Shown piece by piece: positions 1 to 8,900 of a stretch of 55,541 nt of DNA. Source of the DNA: an uncultured Paracoccus sp. (GTDB taxonomy: Bacteria > Pseudomonadota > Alphaproteobacteria > Rhodobacterales > Rhodobacteraceae); NCBI RefSeq assembly GCF_945915435.1, contig NZ_CAMEFG010000024.1, positions 1 to 55,541 of the forward strand, in the 5' to 3' direction. The translations under genes and the position numbers were made by a program. Within the stretch, counting starts at the first letter, position 1; each line of letters opens with the position of its first letter. Under the pieces are notes generated by a model. The model saw only the letters and a program-made list of their open reading frames with translations, searched no databases and had not been told where the DNA came from.

Positions 1-625
1 CTTCGGTCAGGTTGGCGATGACCTCGGCGCGCTGTTCGGCGCGGCTTTCTTCCAGGATGGCGCGGCGCGAGACGACGATATTGCCGCGGCGACGGTCCAT
101 TTTCAGGATCTGGAAGGGCTGCTTCAGACCCATCAGCGGGCCTGCGTCGCGCACGGGGCGGACATCGACCTGGCTGCCGGGCAGGAAGGCCACGGCGCCG
201 CCCAGATCGACGGTGAAGCCGCCCTTGACGCGGCCGAAGATGGCGCCTTCGACGCGCTCTTCCGCGGCATAGGCTTTTTCCAGGCGGTCCCAGGCTTCTT
301 CGCGGCGGGCTTTCTCGCGCGAGATGCTGGCTTCGCCGCGGGCGTTCTCGACGCGGTCAAGGTAGACCTCGACCTCGTCGCCGACGGCCAGCGTGGCGTC
401 TTCGCCGGGGTTTGCGAATTCCTTCAGATCGACGCGGCCTTCCATCTTGTAGCCGACGTCGATGATGGCCTGGCCCGCCTCGATGGCGATGACCTTGCCC
501 TTGACGACCGAACCTTCGTCCGGGGTGTCGATTTCGAAGCTTTCTTTAAGGAGGGCTTCGAATTCCTCCATCGCAGCTTTGGTGCTCATGCGAACAGGTT
601 TTCCTTTACAAGTTTTTCTGGCCAT
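1..625 (-). CDS. rpsA: 30S ribosomal protein S1, N-terminal part (cut by window edge)
   Basis: Ribosomal protein S1 binds mRNA on the 30S subunit. Read on the minus strand, the first about 208 codons are present and the gene runs off the left edge. Two S1 (OB-fold) repeats are visible: one starting near residue 38 (GSVVKGKVIAIEAGQ) and a second near residue 125 (GAIFGRVKGGFTVDLGG). Two starts are possible. The ATG at 625 has GGAG eight bases upstream; an in-frame ATG at 589 (MSTKAAMEEF) has a weaker, more distant purine run and resembles the start usually given for this family. I use 625 as the outer limit. It follows cmk and a flavin oxidoreductase, a variant of the common cmk-rpsA order, and has its own promoter candidate at 742-770. 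Confidence 0.95.
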   Translation of the reverse strand, partial: MARKTCKGKPVRMSTKAAMEEFEALLKESFEIDTPDEGSVVKGKVIAIEAGQAIIDVGYKMEGRVDLKEFANPGEDATLAVGDEVEVYLDRVENARGEASISREKARREEAWDRLEKAYAAEERVEGAIFGRVKGGFTVDLGGAVAFLPGSQVDVRPVRDAGPLMGLKQPFQILKMDRRRGNIVVSRRAILEESRAEQRAEVIANLTE

Positions 626-741
626 GCGGTTGGCTCCGCCGGTCTTTATGGATGCCTTGAACGCGCAAAGGGTCGCGGCTTGCGGCCCGACCCCTTCGTG
701 ATGTGGCCGGTTCCGGCCCCGTCGCTTGTTCAGACCGGCGC

Positions 742-770
742 CATATAACCGAAACCGGGCGATATGGCAA
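742..770 (-). promoter_or_regulatory. Candidate sigma-70 promoter of rpsA
   Basis: Read on the minus strand, TTGCCA (770-765) and TATATG (747-742) are separated by exactly 17 bases. It lies between the flavin oxidoreductase stop and rpsA and would give an rpsA leader of about 110 bases. The call rests on box and spacing match only. Confidence 0.55.
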
Positions 771-784
771 GCAAAACCGGCAAT

Positions 785-1825
785 TCAGGCAGCACCGGCG
801 ATCTCGTCCGCAAGGGTGCGGACCAGCCGGGCGGCGGGCATGGCGCGCGCCCGCGCCGCCCCCGTCCCGGCCCAATGCGCCGCGTAATCGCTGCCGCCGG
901 CCACGGCATGCAGCGCCTTGGATGCATCGTAGGCAAGCGGGTAATCGGGCGCCTCGGGCGCGCCCTCGGCGGCACCCAGCCGGGTCAGGCGGTTTTCCAG
1001 CCCCCGCGCCGGACGGCCCGAGATCGCGCGGGTCATCACCGTCGCTCCACCCTGCCCCAGGCGCTGGCGATAGGCCTCGTTTGCCGCCGATTCCGGGCAG
1101 GCGACGAAACCCGTGCCCATCTGCACCGCCGCAGCGCCCGCCCGCAGGAACCGGGCCGCATCCGACCCGTCCATGATCCCGCCCGCCGCGACCACGGGCA
1201 GGCCCAGCGGCAGCAGCCGCGCCATCAGGGCTGCGGTGGAAAGCTGCTCATCCGCGCCGTCGGGGTCGAAGATGCCGCGATGGCCGCCGGCCTCGTATCC
1301 TTGGGCGATGACCGCATCGAATCCCGCGTCGCGAATCGCCTGCCCTTCCTGGACCGAGGTCGCGCTGGCGATCAGCATCGCCCCCGCTTCGCGCAGCGCG
1401 GCGGTGATTTCGGCACCGGGCAGGCCGAAGTGAAAGCTGACAAGCGCGGGCCGCGCATCCAGAACGGCGCGCAGCATCGCCCGATCCCTGCGCAGGCTGG
1501 GATAGATCTCGGCCAGCGCGGCGGGCGGCGTGGCGCCGTGGCGGGCGAATTCGGGGGACAGGTAATCCAGCCAGGCCGCTTCGCAGGCCGCATCGCGCCG
1601 GGCGGAATCGTGCCAGAACAGGTTGACGCCATAGCGATTCGAACCCAGCAACCGCGCTGTTTCAGCCATCACCCGCGCGGCATCCGCCGCCTTGGAGGTG
1701 CCAAGGCCAAGCGTGCCAAGCGCCCCTGCCCCGCTGACCTCGGCAGCCAGCAAGGGCGTCGCAATGCCCGCCATCGGGGCCTGGATGACGGGAACGGACA
1801 GGTCGGAAAGCTGGAAACGGGTCAT
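785..1825 (-). CDS. NAD(P)H-dependent flavin oxidoreductase, nitronate monooxygenase family
   Basis: A 346-residue TIM-barrel flavoprotein of the nitronate monooxygenase (2-nitropropane dioxygenase) family. Family hallmarks are the N-terminal [18 protein letters not shown] (about 14-31), [11 protein letters not shown] at 174-184, where the histidine is the usual catalytic residue, and the FMN-phosphate region [10 protein letters not shown] (211-220) with [11 protein letters not shown] behind it. The true substrate cannot be read from sequence; many members oxidise alkyl nitronates such as propionate 3-nitronate. Its ATG overlaps the cmk stop by four bases (ATGA), so it is probably translated by coupling to cmk, which is an unusual partner. 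It sits between cmk and rpsA. Confidence 0.9.
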   Translation of the reverse strand: MTRFQLSDLSVPVIQAPMAGIATPLLAAEVSGAGALGTLGLGTSKAADAARVMAETARLLGSNRYGVNLFWHDSARRDAACEAAWLDYLSPEFARHGATPPAALAEIYPSLRRDRAMLRAVLDARPALVSFHFGLPGAEITAALREAGAMLIASATSVQEGQAIRDAGFDAVIAQGYEAGGHRGIFDPDGADEQLSTAALMARLLPLGLPVVAAGGIMDGSDAARFLRAGAAAVQMGTGFVACPESAANEAYRQRLGQGGATVMTRAISGRPARGLENRLTRLGAAEGAPEAPDYPLAYDASKALHAVAGGSDYAAHWAGTGAARARAMPAARLVRTLADEIAGAA

Positions 1826-2409
1826 CGCTGGATCCTTTGCTGCACAAGGGCGATCGCCTGCGCCACGGCCTCGTCGATGGTCATGGCGCTGGTGTCCAGT
1901 ACGGTGGCATCCGCCGCGGCGCGCATGGGGGCGGTGTCGCGGGCAGCGTCGCGGGCGTCGCGTTCGCGCAATTCGCGCAGGACGGTGGCCTCGTCCATGC
2001 CCAGTTCGGCCGCACGACGCCGTGCGCGCACCTCGTCATCGGCGACGACGTAGATCTTGGCCTCGGCCTCGGGGCAGATGACGGTCCCGATGTCGCGCCC
2101 GTCCAGAACCGCACCCGGACCCGAACGGGCAAACTGGCGCTGAAAGGCCACCAGCGCGGCCCGCACCTCGGGGATGGCGGCCACCTGCGACGCGGCCTGG
2201 CCCGCCGCCGCGCTGCGCAGGTCGTCGCGCGCAAGATCCTCGGGCGTCAGGCTTTGCGCCACTTGCACCGGATCCCCGCCCTTGACGCCCACGGCGCGGT
2301 AAAGCAGGCCGGTGTCCAGATGGGCGAAACCGAAATGCCTCGCCAACGCGCGGGCGATGGTGCCCTTGCCCGAGGCTGCGGGGCCGTCGATGGCGATGGT
2401 GAATGACAT
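1822..2409 (-). CDS. cmk: (d)CMP kinase
   Basis: Cytidylate kinase phosphorylates CMP and dCMP with ATP. The 195-residue product opens with the P-loop GPAASGKGT (9-17) and continues with [11 protein letters not shown], the DGRDIGTVI segment (nucleoside-binding) and ARRRAAE of the lid, all typical of the family. The ATG at 2409 is chosen because it starts exactly at the conserved N-terminus; the frame is open much further upstream, but that part is the low-complexity repeat region at 2434-2521. The stop overlaps the next gene by four bases. Together with rpsA downstream this is the common cmk-rpsA neighbourhood. Confidence 0.95.
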   Translation of the reverse strand: MSFTIAIDGPAASGKGTIARALARHFGFAHLDTGLLYRAVGVKGGDPVQVAQSLTPEDLARDDLRSAAAGQAASQVAAIPEVRAALVAFQRQFARSGPGAVLDGRDIGTVICPEAEAKIYVVADDEVRARRRAAELGMDEATVLRELRERDARDAARDTAPMRAAADATVLDTSAMTIDEAVAQAIALVQQRIQR

Positions 2410-2433
2410 GTCGAACCTCGCGCCGTGTTTCCT

Positions 2434-2521
2434 CGCCCTTTGGGCGGTTCTGCTCTCTCGCCCTTCGGGCGGTTCTGCTCTCTCGCCCCTCGGGCGGTCC
2501 TGGTTTCTCGCCCTTCGGGCG
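2434..2521 (-). repeat. Four tandem 25-bp units, each a small hairpin, in the cmk leader
   Basis: The palindrome CGCCC-ttcg-GGGCG (or a one-base variant) begins at 2434, 2459, 2484 and 2509, a strict 25-bp period. The linker between hairpins is close to GAGAGAGCAGAAC on the minus strand. All four lie in the presumed 5' leader of cmk, which starts at 2409. The last copies are less regular, and a degenerate fragment follows at about 2533. No function is known to me. Confidence 0.85.
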
Positions 2522-2670
2522 GTCTTTGCCTCTTCGTCCCGCCCGGACTTTGCGCCCCCATCTCGCACAGGGTGCCCCCGATGGTCCAGACCCGTTACGG
2601 GCGCGCTGCGGAAAACGAGTTGTCCTTCAGGCCGATTTAGACCAAACCTCGAAAGGGTGAATAACGAGGA

Positions 2671-3498
2671 GTGCATCCGGCCATCTCGTCGTGGGCCGGT
2701 TATCCGTTTATGATTAACTATGTCGAACGCCTGATGTATGCCCCCACGATCGATGAGGCATGGAAAGCCCTGACCGACCGCTTGCAGGAACTGGGCGTGC
2801 CCTATGCGCATTACGCCCTTGCACGCGTGCTGGATTCCCACGCCGAGCGGCTTTGCACCGATGTCATCACCCTGTCCAACCTGGAACCCGAGTTGCAGGA
2901 CAGGCTGTCGGATCCCGAATATGTCGCCACCGCGCCGACGGTCCGCTGGCTGCATGAGCATTCGGGCATCATCACCTGGGACTGGGTCCGCGAACGGCAG
3001 GCCAGGGGTCTGCTGACCAGCGCCGAGGAACAGGCCTTCACCAGCCTTGCCCAAAGCGGCTTTCAGGCAGGCTATGCCATCGGCATGGCGGGGATCGCGC
3101 CGCGCCTCAACGGCGGTATCGCCATATATGGTCCGCGCGGCATGACCCAGGACGAGATGGACCGGATCTGGCGCCGCCACGGGCGCGAAATCGTCGCGCT
3201 GGTCGGGCTGGCGCATATGCGCTTTGCCTCGCTGCCCTCGAACCTGGCGCTGGACCAGTTGACGCCGCGTCAGCGCGAGGCGCTGGAATGGGTCTCGCAC
3301 GGGAAAAGCAGCCAGGAAATCGCCCGGATCATGCAGCTTTCCCCGGCAACGGTCGAGAAACACCTCAGGCTTGCGCGGCAGGCCCTTGGCGTCAGGACGA
3401 CGGCGCAGGCGGTGATCCTGGCGATGGCGCGCAACCAGATCTTCATCGGCGACCGCAAACCCCCGCAGACCGCGCTGCCGCTGCTGCAACTGGTCTGA
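2671..3498 (+). CDS. LuxR-family regulator with autoinducer-binding-type N-terminus
   Basis: A 275-residue (or 262-residue) transcription factor. Residues about 20-180 resemble the LuxR autoinducer-binding domain ([15 protein letters not shown]), and about 205-262 form a GerE-type helix-turn-helix ([22 protein letters not shown], then [16 protein letters not shown]). The Asp-Pro pair and the tryptophan of ITWDW fit the acyl-homoserine-lactone pocket, but the aromatic residues normally placed just before them are not evident, so the ligand may differ. No luxI synthase is nearby, which makes it a candidate LuxR solo. The start is uncertain: GTG 2671 has GAGGA directly against it, and ATG 2710 lacks a clear ribosome site. 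It is divergent from cmk and convergent with tsf. Confidence 0.85.
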   Translation: MHPAISSWAGYPFMINYVERLMYAPTIDEAWKALTDRLQELGVPYAHYALARVLDSHAERLCTDVITLSNLEPELQDRLSDPEYVATAPTVRWLHEHSGIITWDWVRERQARGLLTSAEEQAFTSLAQSGFQAGYAIGMAGIAPRLNGGIAIYGPRGMTQDEMDRIWRRHGREIVALVGLAHMRFASLPSNLALDQLTPRQREALEWVSHGKSSQEIARIMQLSPATVEKHLRLARQALGVRTTAQAVILAMARNQIFIGDRKPPQTALPLLQLV

Positions 3499-3663
3499 GG
3501 CTGCGAGCGGGTCCGCCGCGACCGCGCCAAAGGAGCCGGGCCATTCCGGGATTTCCCGCCGGTCCCCCGAACGTCCCGAATACAGCGGATCTTGCGCATT
3601 TCAGGACAGGGAACCGACATTCCCCCTTGCTGAAAACACCTTGACGCATTGGCCAGGAATGCA

Positions 3664-3693
3664 AAGGCGCCGGACCTTTCGGACCGGCGCCTT
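3664..3693. terminator. Bidirectional hairpin terminator between luxR-type gene and tsf
   Basis: AAGGCGCCGG and CCGGCGCCTT form a perfect 10-bp stem around a 10-base loop, placed between the two convergent genes. U-runs on either side are short, so termination strength is uncertain. Confidence 0.75.
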
Positions 3694-3717
3694 ATCTTTC
3701 GGCATATGCCGGACGGA

Positions 3718-4608
3718 TCAGCCGCCCGTGCGGGTCTTGGCGACCTCGGCAGCGAAATCTTCCTCTTTCTTCTCGATGCCCTCGCCGACGGCGATGCGGG
3801 CATAGCCGGTCACTTCAAGCCCGGCGTCGCGGGCCGCCTCGGCCACGGTCACATCGGGGTTGATGACGAATTTCTGGCCCAGCAGGGTGACTTCCTCGAA
3901 GAACTTCTTCATGCGGCCTTCGATCATCTTCTCGATCACGGCCTCGGGCTTGCCGGATTCGCGGGCCTGCTCGGACAGGACCTGCTTTTCACGCTCGACC
4001 AGCGCGGGGTCAAGGTCGGCCTCGGACAGCGAAGCGGGGCTGGTCGCGGCGATATGCATCGCGATCTGCTTGCCGACTTCCTGCGCCTTGGCGGCATCGC
4101 CGTTCAGCGCGACCAGGACGCCGATCTTGCCCATGCCTTCGGCAGCGGCGTTGTGGACGTAGGACACGATGGTCTGCCCTTCCAGCACATGCATCCGGCG
4201 CAGGGTCAGGTTTTCGCCGATACGCGCGATGGCGTCGGTCACGACCTGCTCGACCGGGGTGCCGTTCAGATGGGTCTGCTTCAGCACTTCCACCGTCTCG
4301 CCGGTGGACAGGGCCACGTCGGCGATCTCGCGCACCAGTTTCTGGAAATCGGCGTTCTTGGCGACGAAATCGGTTTCCGAGTTCAGTTCGACCGCCACGC
4401 CGCGCCCGTCGCGGACCGCAACGCCCACCAGCCCTTCGGCAGCGACACGGCCCGCTTTCTTGGCGGCCTTGGCCAGACCCTTGGTGCGCAGCCAGTCGAT
4501 CGCGGCTTCCATGTCGCCGTCGGTCTCGGTCAGCGCCTTCTTGGCGTCCATCATGCCCGCGCCGGTCGTTTCGCGCAGGTCCTTCACCATCGCAGCGGTG
4601 ATAGCCAT
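3718..4608 (-). CDS. tsf: Translation elongation factor Ts
   Basis: EF-Ts releases GDP from EF-Tu. The 296-residue protein starts with the UBA-like domain ([20 protein letters not shown], about 7-26) and carries the signature TDFVAKN (79-85) in the EF-Tu-contacting core, followed by a full-length dimerisation region. Length is normal for alphaproteobacteria. A strong AAGGAGA lies six bases before the ATG. It follows rpsB at a gap of 80 bases that contains a hairpin, the standard rpsB-tsf operon. Confidence 0.98.
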   Translation of the reverse strand: MAITAAMVKDLRETTGAGMMDAKKALTETDGDMEAAIDWLRTKGLAKAAKKAGRVAAEGLVGVAVRDGRGVAVELNSETDFVAKNADFQKLVREIADVALSTGETVEVLKQTHLNGTPVEQVVTDAIARIGENLTLRRMHVLEGQTIVSYVHNAAAEGMGKIGVLVALNGDAAKAQEVGKQIAMHIAATSPASLSEADLDPALVEREKQVLSEQARESGKPEAVIEKMIEGRMKKFFEEVTLLGQKFVINPDVTVAEAARDAGLEVTGYARIAVGEGIEKKEEDFAAEVAKTRTGG

Positions 4609-4634
4609 CGGATGTCTCCTTGCTTTTCAATGCG

Positions 4635-4660
4635 TCAGGCGGGGTTATCCCCCCGCCTGA
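4635..4660. terminator. Intergenic hairpin between rpsB and tsf
   Basis: TCAGGCGGGG and CCCCGCCTGA form a perfect 10-bp stem with a six-base loop. There is no long U-run on the minus strand, so it is more likely an attenuator or mRNA-processing stem tuning tsf relative to rpsB than a full terminator. Confidence 0.6.
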
Positions 4661-4688
4661 TGTCAAACGGATGAACCAGAGGCCCGGA

Positions 4689-5471
4689 TCAGGCTTCGGC
4701 CACAGCCTCTTCGGCGGCTGGCTCGGCCAGTTCCTCGGCGGGCGCCTCGTCCAGCGCGCCAAGATCGACGCCGGCGGCGCCCATCTGGGCCGACATGCCG
4801 TCAAGTGCGGCGCGGCTGACCAGATCGCAGTAAAGCGCGATGGCGCGGGCAGCGTCGTCGTTGCCCGGAATGATGTAGTCGATCCCCTTGGGCGAGCAGT
4901 TGGTATCGACCACCGCCACGACCGGAATGCCCAGCTTGTTGGCTTCCAGGATCGCCAGGTCTTCCTTGTTCACGTCGATGACGAACAGCAGGTCGGGCAG
5001 GCCGCCCATGTCGCGGATGCCGCCCAGGCTGGCTTGCAGCTTGGCCTGGTCACGCTCCATCCCCAGGCGTTCCTTCTTGGTCAGGCCTTCCGCGCCTGCG
5101 CCAAGCGTCTCGTCGATGGCCTTGAGGCGCTGGATCGACTGGCTGACGGTCTTCCAGTTGGTCAGCGTGCCACCCAGCCAACGGTGGTTCATGTAGTATT
5201 GTGCCGACTTTTCAGCGGCTTCGGCAATGGCTTTCTGCGCCTGGCGCTTGGTGCCGACGAACAGAACGCGCCCGCCCTTGGCAACGGTATCGCGCACGAC
5301 CTTCAGCGCCTGCTCCAGCATCGGAACGGTCTGGGTCAGGTCGACGATGTGGATGCCGTTGCGGTCGCCATAGATATATTGCGACATGCGCGGGTTCCAG
5401 CGCTGCGTCTGGTGGCCGTAGTGAACGCCAGCTTCCAAAAGCTGACGCATCGAGAAATCGGGAAGCGCCAT
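4689..5471 (-). CDS. rpsB: 30S ribosomal protein S2
   Basis: S2 is a structural protein of the small subunit. The 260-residue product has the classical N-terminus ([20 protein letters not shown]), [13 protein letters not shown] near the middle and [24 protein letters not shown] in the C-terminal half. A tail of about 25 residues rich in Ala and Glu follows, as in other Rhodobacteraceae. AGGA sits about six bases before the ATG. It is the first gene of rpsB-tsf; the 258-bp gap upstream contains its probable promoter. Confidence 0.98.
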   Translation of the reverse strand: MALPDFSMRQLLEAGVHYGHQTQRWNPRMSQYIYGDRNGIHIVDLTQTVPMLEQALKVVRDTVAKGGRVLFVGTKRQAQKAIAEAAEKSAQYYMNHRWLGGTLTNWKTVSQSIQRLKAIDETLGAGAEGLTKKERLGMERDQAKLQASLGGIRDMGGLPDLLFVIDVNKEDLAILEANKLGIPVVAVVDTNCSPKGIDYIIPGNDDAARAIALYCDLVSRAALDGMSAQMGAAGVDLGALDEAPAEELAEPAAEEAVAEA

Positions 5472-5586
5472 ATCATGTCCTTTCCGGTTTGCGCCTTGGC
5501 AGGGCTTTCAGGGCATTCGCCCCAACCGGTGGACCTTTGGCGGATTTTTCCCGCCTCGGCCCGACCCTGCCTGTGAAGTGCCTGCG

Positions 5587-5614
5587 ATCTAAGCCGGCAG
5601 ACCGGGATTATCAA
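5587..5614 (-). promoter_or_regulatory. Possible rpsB promoter
   Basis: On the minus strand TTGATA (5614-5609) is followed after 16 bases by TTAGAT (5592-5587). The -35 box is good and the -10 weak. The position, about 115 bases ahead of the rpsB start, fits. Apart from this the gap 5472-5729 shows no gene. Confidence 0.35.
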
Positions 5615-5729
5615 GGCATAAAATAGTGTGGATTTTCAGCATCTGCGGTAACCGCCGGTTAACCCCTGGCTGCCATGATGCAGGCAAGGAAAGGATTCGC
5701 AGATGATTCATCGCAAGACGGGACCGCCC

Positions 5730-7037
5730 TCAAAGCGCGGCGAAGGCCGCCTGCTGGCGTCGGGTCCAGCGCAGGTCCAGACGGACGCCCTCATCGGTGA
5801 TCCGCTCGCCGGTCACGACGCCCTGCTGGTGCAGCCAGGCGCGGCGGCGCCCGTCGTGCAGGTCAAGGGTGACGCTGGCGTCCGCCAGGGGATCGTCCAG
5901 CGCCACGGCCAGCGCGGATTCGATGGACAGCAGCAGGTCGTCCAGCCCCTCGCCCGTCAAGGCGCTGACGGCCTGAACGCCCTCGGTCCGGGCGTCGGTC
6001 CGGCGCAACGCCGCGCGGGTTTCGGGGCCAAGCGCGTCGATCTTGTTCCAGACCTCGATCAGGGGAACGTCCTCCTCGACCCCCAGGCTTTCCAGGATTT
6101 CGCCGACATCGCCCGCCTGCTCCTCGGTCTCGGGATGGCTGATGTCGCGCACATGCAGAATCAGGTCGGCCTCCAGCACCTCTTCCAGCGTGGCGCGGAA
6201 GGCGGCGACCAGCTGATGGGGCAGATCGCTGATGAAGCCCACCGTGTCGGAAAGAATCACCTGCCGCCCCGAAGGCAGCCGCAGGCGGCGCATGGTCGGG
6301 TCGAGCGTGGCGAAAAGCTGGTCCTTCGCCAGCACCTCGGCGCCAGTCAGTCGGTTGAACAGCGTGGATTTCCCGGCGTTGGTATAGCCGACCAGCGCCA
6401 CGATCGGATAGGGCACCTTCGCGCGCGAACGGCGATGCAGGTCGCGGGTGCGCACGACGCGGTCAAGCTGGCGGCGCAGGCGCACGACCTGCTCGTCGAT
6501 GGCGCGGCGGTCGGCCTCGATCTGGGTTTCGCCGGGGCCGCCGACAAAGCCAAGCCCGCCGCGCTGGCGTTCAAGGTGGGTCCAAGCCCGCACCAGCCGC
6601 GTGCGCTGATAGGCCAGCGCGGCCAGTTCGACCTGCAAGACCCCTTCGCGGGTCTGCGCGCGGTCGGCGAAGATTTCCAGGATCAGCGCCGTGCGGTCCA
6701 GGATCTTGACGCCCCAGTCGCGCTCCAGGTTGCGCTGCTGCACCGGCGTCACCGGCCCGTCGATCAGGACAAGGTCGACCCCTTCGCCATCGGCCGCCGC
6801 AGCAAGGTTTTGCGCGATTTCCCGACGCTTGCCGGAAGAAAACAGCATCCCCGCGTCGGGGTTGCGCAGCCGGACGACCTCGGCACCCTCGACGGTGATG
6901 GCGGGCAAGGCATGGGCCAGCGCCACCGCCTCTTCCAGGGCCAGATCCGCCGAGCGGCGGGTGCGCGCATTGCCCAGATCGGGATGCAGGACATAGGCCC
7001 GTGCAGGGCGGGCCGCGGTCTCTGTCGTTTCGCTCAA
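5730..7037 (-). CDS. hflX: Ribosome-associated GTPase HflX
   Basis: HflX is a GTPase that binds the 50S subunit and splits stalled or heat-stressed ribosomes. The 435-residue protein has the HflX N-terminal domain (LFSSGKRREIAQNL near 66, GPGETQIEADRRAI near 168) and a G domain with P-loop GYTNAGKST (217-225), DTVGFI (264-269) and NKID (about 330). The start is TTG at 7037, immediately after the hfq stop, with GAGGA five bases upstream. No ATG lies in the conserved N-terminus, so the TTG is favoured. hfq-hflX is a long-conserved pair and is probably translationally coupled here. Confidence 0.95.
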   Translation of the reverse strand: MSETTETAARPARAYVLHPDLGNARTRRSADLALEEAVALAHALPAITVEGAEVVRLRNPDAGMLFSSGKRREIAQNLAAAADGEGVDLVLIDGPVTPVQQRNLERDWGVKILDRTALILEIFADRAQTREGVLQVELAALAYQRTRLVRAWTHLERQRGGLGFVGGPGETQIEADRRAIDEQVVRLRRQLDRVVRTRDLHRRSRAKVPYPIVALVGYTNAGKSTLFNRLTGAEVLAKDQLFATLDPTMRRLRLPSGRQVILSDTVGFISDLPHQLVAAFRATLEEVLEADLILHVRDISHPETEEQAGDVGEILESLGVEEDVPLIEVWNKIDALGPETRAALRRTDARTEGVQAVSALTGEGLDDLLLSIESALAVALDDPLADASVTLDLHDGRRRAWLHQQGVVTGERITDEGVRLDLRWTRRQQAAFAAL

Positions 7038-7271
7038 TCAGTCCTCGCCATCGTAAAGGCTGATGGGCTGGCCCGGCATGATGGTCGAGATCGCATGCTT
7101 GTAGACCAGTTGCGATTGCCCGTCGCGGCGCAGCAACACGCAGAAATTGTCGAACCAGGTGATGACGCCCTGCAACTTGACGCCATTGATCAGGAAGATC
7201 GTGACCGGAACCTTGTTCTTGCGAACATTGTTGAGGAACGCATCCTGAAGATTTTGCTTGTCGCCGGCCAT
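7038..7271 (-). CDS. hfq: RNA chaperone Hfq
   Basis: Hfq is a hexameric Sm-like protein that pairs small RNAs with mRNAs. The 77-residue product is a compact alphaproteobacterial form: Sm1 ([29 protein letters not shown]) and Sm2 ([10 protein letters not shown]) are intact and only a short acidic tail follows. GGGAGG precedes the ATG. It lies between trkH and hflX and has its own promoter candidate. In Rhodobacter relatives the homologue affects nitrogen control, in keeping with the ntr genes upstream. Confidence 0.97.
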   Translation of the reverse strand: MAGDKQNLQDAFLNNVRKNKVPVTIFLINGVKLQGVITWFDNFCVLLRRDGQSQLVYKHAISTIMPGQPISLYDGED

Positions 7272-7304
7272 CTAAGCCTCCCGGTTCCGGTTTTATTTTC
7301 CCAA

Positions 7305-7333
7305 CTGATAGGTGAGCGCGCGGGGGCATGCAA
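7305..7333 (-). promoter_or_regulatory. Candidate hfq promoter
   Basis: On the minus strand TTGCAT (7333-7328), a 17-base spacer and TATCAG (7310-7305), about 34 bases before the hfq ATG. Moderate box matches with ideal spacing. Confidence 0.4.
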
Positions 7334-7370
7334 GACAGCGCAGCGATTTGTCTTGCAGGCCGGGCGGTTT

Positions 7371-8891
7371 CTAGCGCCGCCAGATCTCAGGGTTGAAAAG
7401 GGCAAGCAGGGCCAGCGTCTCGATCCGGCCCAGGATCATGGCACCGGCAAGGATGGTTCTGGCGAAGGCGGGCAGCCCGGCCCAGCCGCCCCAGGGGGTG
7501 CCCGCACCGCCCTCGATCACCGGGGCCAGGGAAAGGGTGCCTGCAAGCTGGCCGGTGTTCGTCAGCGCGGCGATGGCAAGGATGGTGGCGTCCTCGAACT
7601 CGATTCGCTGCAAGGACAGCAGGCTGACGATCACCGCAAGCGACAGCGCGAAAAGCATGAAGAAGACAAAGGCCAGGAAGGCGCCCTCGCCCCGCATCCA
7701 CCGGGCGGTCCGTCCGCCCCCGCCGACGGAATGGGGATGGGGCAGCTTTTCCATTTCCCGCAGCGCGTGGGCGGCAAGGGCGTGGACGCGCAGCAGCTTG
7801 ACCCCACCCGCCGCAGTCGCGACCCCGCCGCCCATGATCGCCAGCCCGGCAAGCAGCAGGCCCGGCGAATCAAAGCCCGACCATTGCCGCGCGCCCGGCC
7901 ATTCGACCGAATTCCAGCCGGTCGTCGTCAGATAGCTGAGCGCGTTGAACAGCCCGCCCCAGGCGGCCGCCAGCGCCCGGACCGGCTGACCGGCGTGGCC
8001 CGGATCGGGGGCTTCGATCACCTCGATGAAATGGCGGGCCAGCAGGATCAGCGCGACCAGCACGACGACGCCCGCAGCCAGCCGCAGTTCGGGGTCGTGG
8101 CGCAGGGTTTCGCTGCTGCGCAATTCGGCGCCTCCGGGCCAGAAGCGGCGCGACAGGGCAAGGATCAGAAAGGCGAAAACCGCCACCTCTCCGGCAATGC
8201 CGCTGGCCACGGGCGCGACAAGGATGCCGCTGGTCGAAAGCGTGCCCATCGCCCGGCCAAGCGCGGCAAGGCCGGGATCGCCCAGCATCAGCAGCAGCAC
8301 CCACAGGCCCAGCGTCAGCCCGGCATAGACGGGGGCGACGGCGGCACCGGCTTGCAGGATGCGCATGGCCGGATCCGCGCCGCCGGCGCGCGGCGCGCCC
8401 AGGCGGTGGCCGCGGTCGGGCACGATCTCGAACCCGCCGATCCGCAGCGGCGCCATGATCGCGGTCGCCGCGACCAGCATGAACAGCCCGCCCAGCCACC
8501 CAACCAGCGCCCGCCACAGATGCAGGGGCGCGTCCAGCGATTGCGGTTCATGGAGCGAGGCGCCCGTCGTCGTCAGGCAGGACACCATTTCCCACCAGGC
8601 ATTGAACAGGCCGGTTTCGGGCAAGGCGATCCACAGCGGAACGGCCAGGATGACGGGCACAAGCGTCACCGCCGCCAGCAGGTTCAGCAGCATGGCCCGC
8701 GTCCCGACGGCAGCGGGGGCGGCCAGCCCCGTCACCGCGGCCAGCGCCAGCAGCACCCCCGCCGAGATGGCGAAGGTGCCCGCCATCCGCCCATCCCCCA
8801 GGGCAAGCGAATAGGCGGCAGGCACCAGCATCGCCAGCGCCCCGATCGCGGCCAGCAACACCGTCAGCGGCAAGCGGGCAAGCAGGCGCAT
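7371..8891 (-). CDS. trkH: Trk potassium transporter membrane subunit
   Basis: TrkH is the ion-conducting subunit of the Trk K+ uptake system in the inner membrane, gated by TrkA. The 506-residue protein is very hydrophobic, with about ten membrane spans. It contains the repeated selectivity-filter-like loops SCLTTTGASL (about 104-113) and SYLTTTGWNS (about 310) and the C-terminal ALTNTGQLAG. It starts nine bases after the trkA stop on the same strand, so the two form an operon. The C-terminal PEIWRR is the usual TrkH ending. Confidence 0.93.
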   Translation of the reverse strand: MRLLARLPLTVLLAAIGALAMLVPAAYSLALGDGRMAGTFAISAGVLLALAAVTGLAAPAAVGTRAMLLNLLAAVTLVPVILAVPLWIALPETGLFNAWWEMVSCLTTTGASLHEPQSLDAPLHLWRALVGWLGGLFMLVAATAIMAPLRIGGFEIVPDRGHRLGAPRAGGADPAMRILQAGAAVAPVYAGLTLGLWVLLLMLGDPGLAALGRAMGTLSTSGILVAPVASGIAGEVAVFAFLILALSRRFWPGGAELRSSETLRHDPELRLAAGVVVLVALILLARHFIEVIEAPDPGHAGQPVRALAAAWGGLFNALSYLTTTGWNSVEWPGARQWSGFDSPGLLLAGLAIMGGGVATAAGGVKLLRVHALAAHALREMEKLPHPHSVGGGGRTARWMRGEGAFLAFVFFMLFALSLAVIVSLLSLQRIEFEDATILAIAALTNTGQLAGTLSLAPVIEGGAGTPWGGWAGLPAFARTILAGAMILGRIETLALLALFNPEIWRR

Positions 8892-8900
8892 TCCGCCCCC

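Noticed and set aside
2434..2521. CRISPR array
   Set aside because: The repeats are adjacent with near-identical linkers and no unique spacers; no cas genes.
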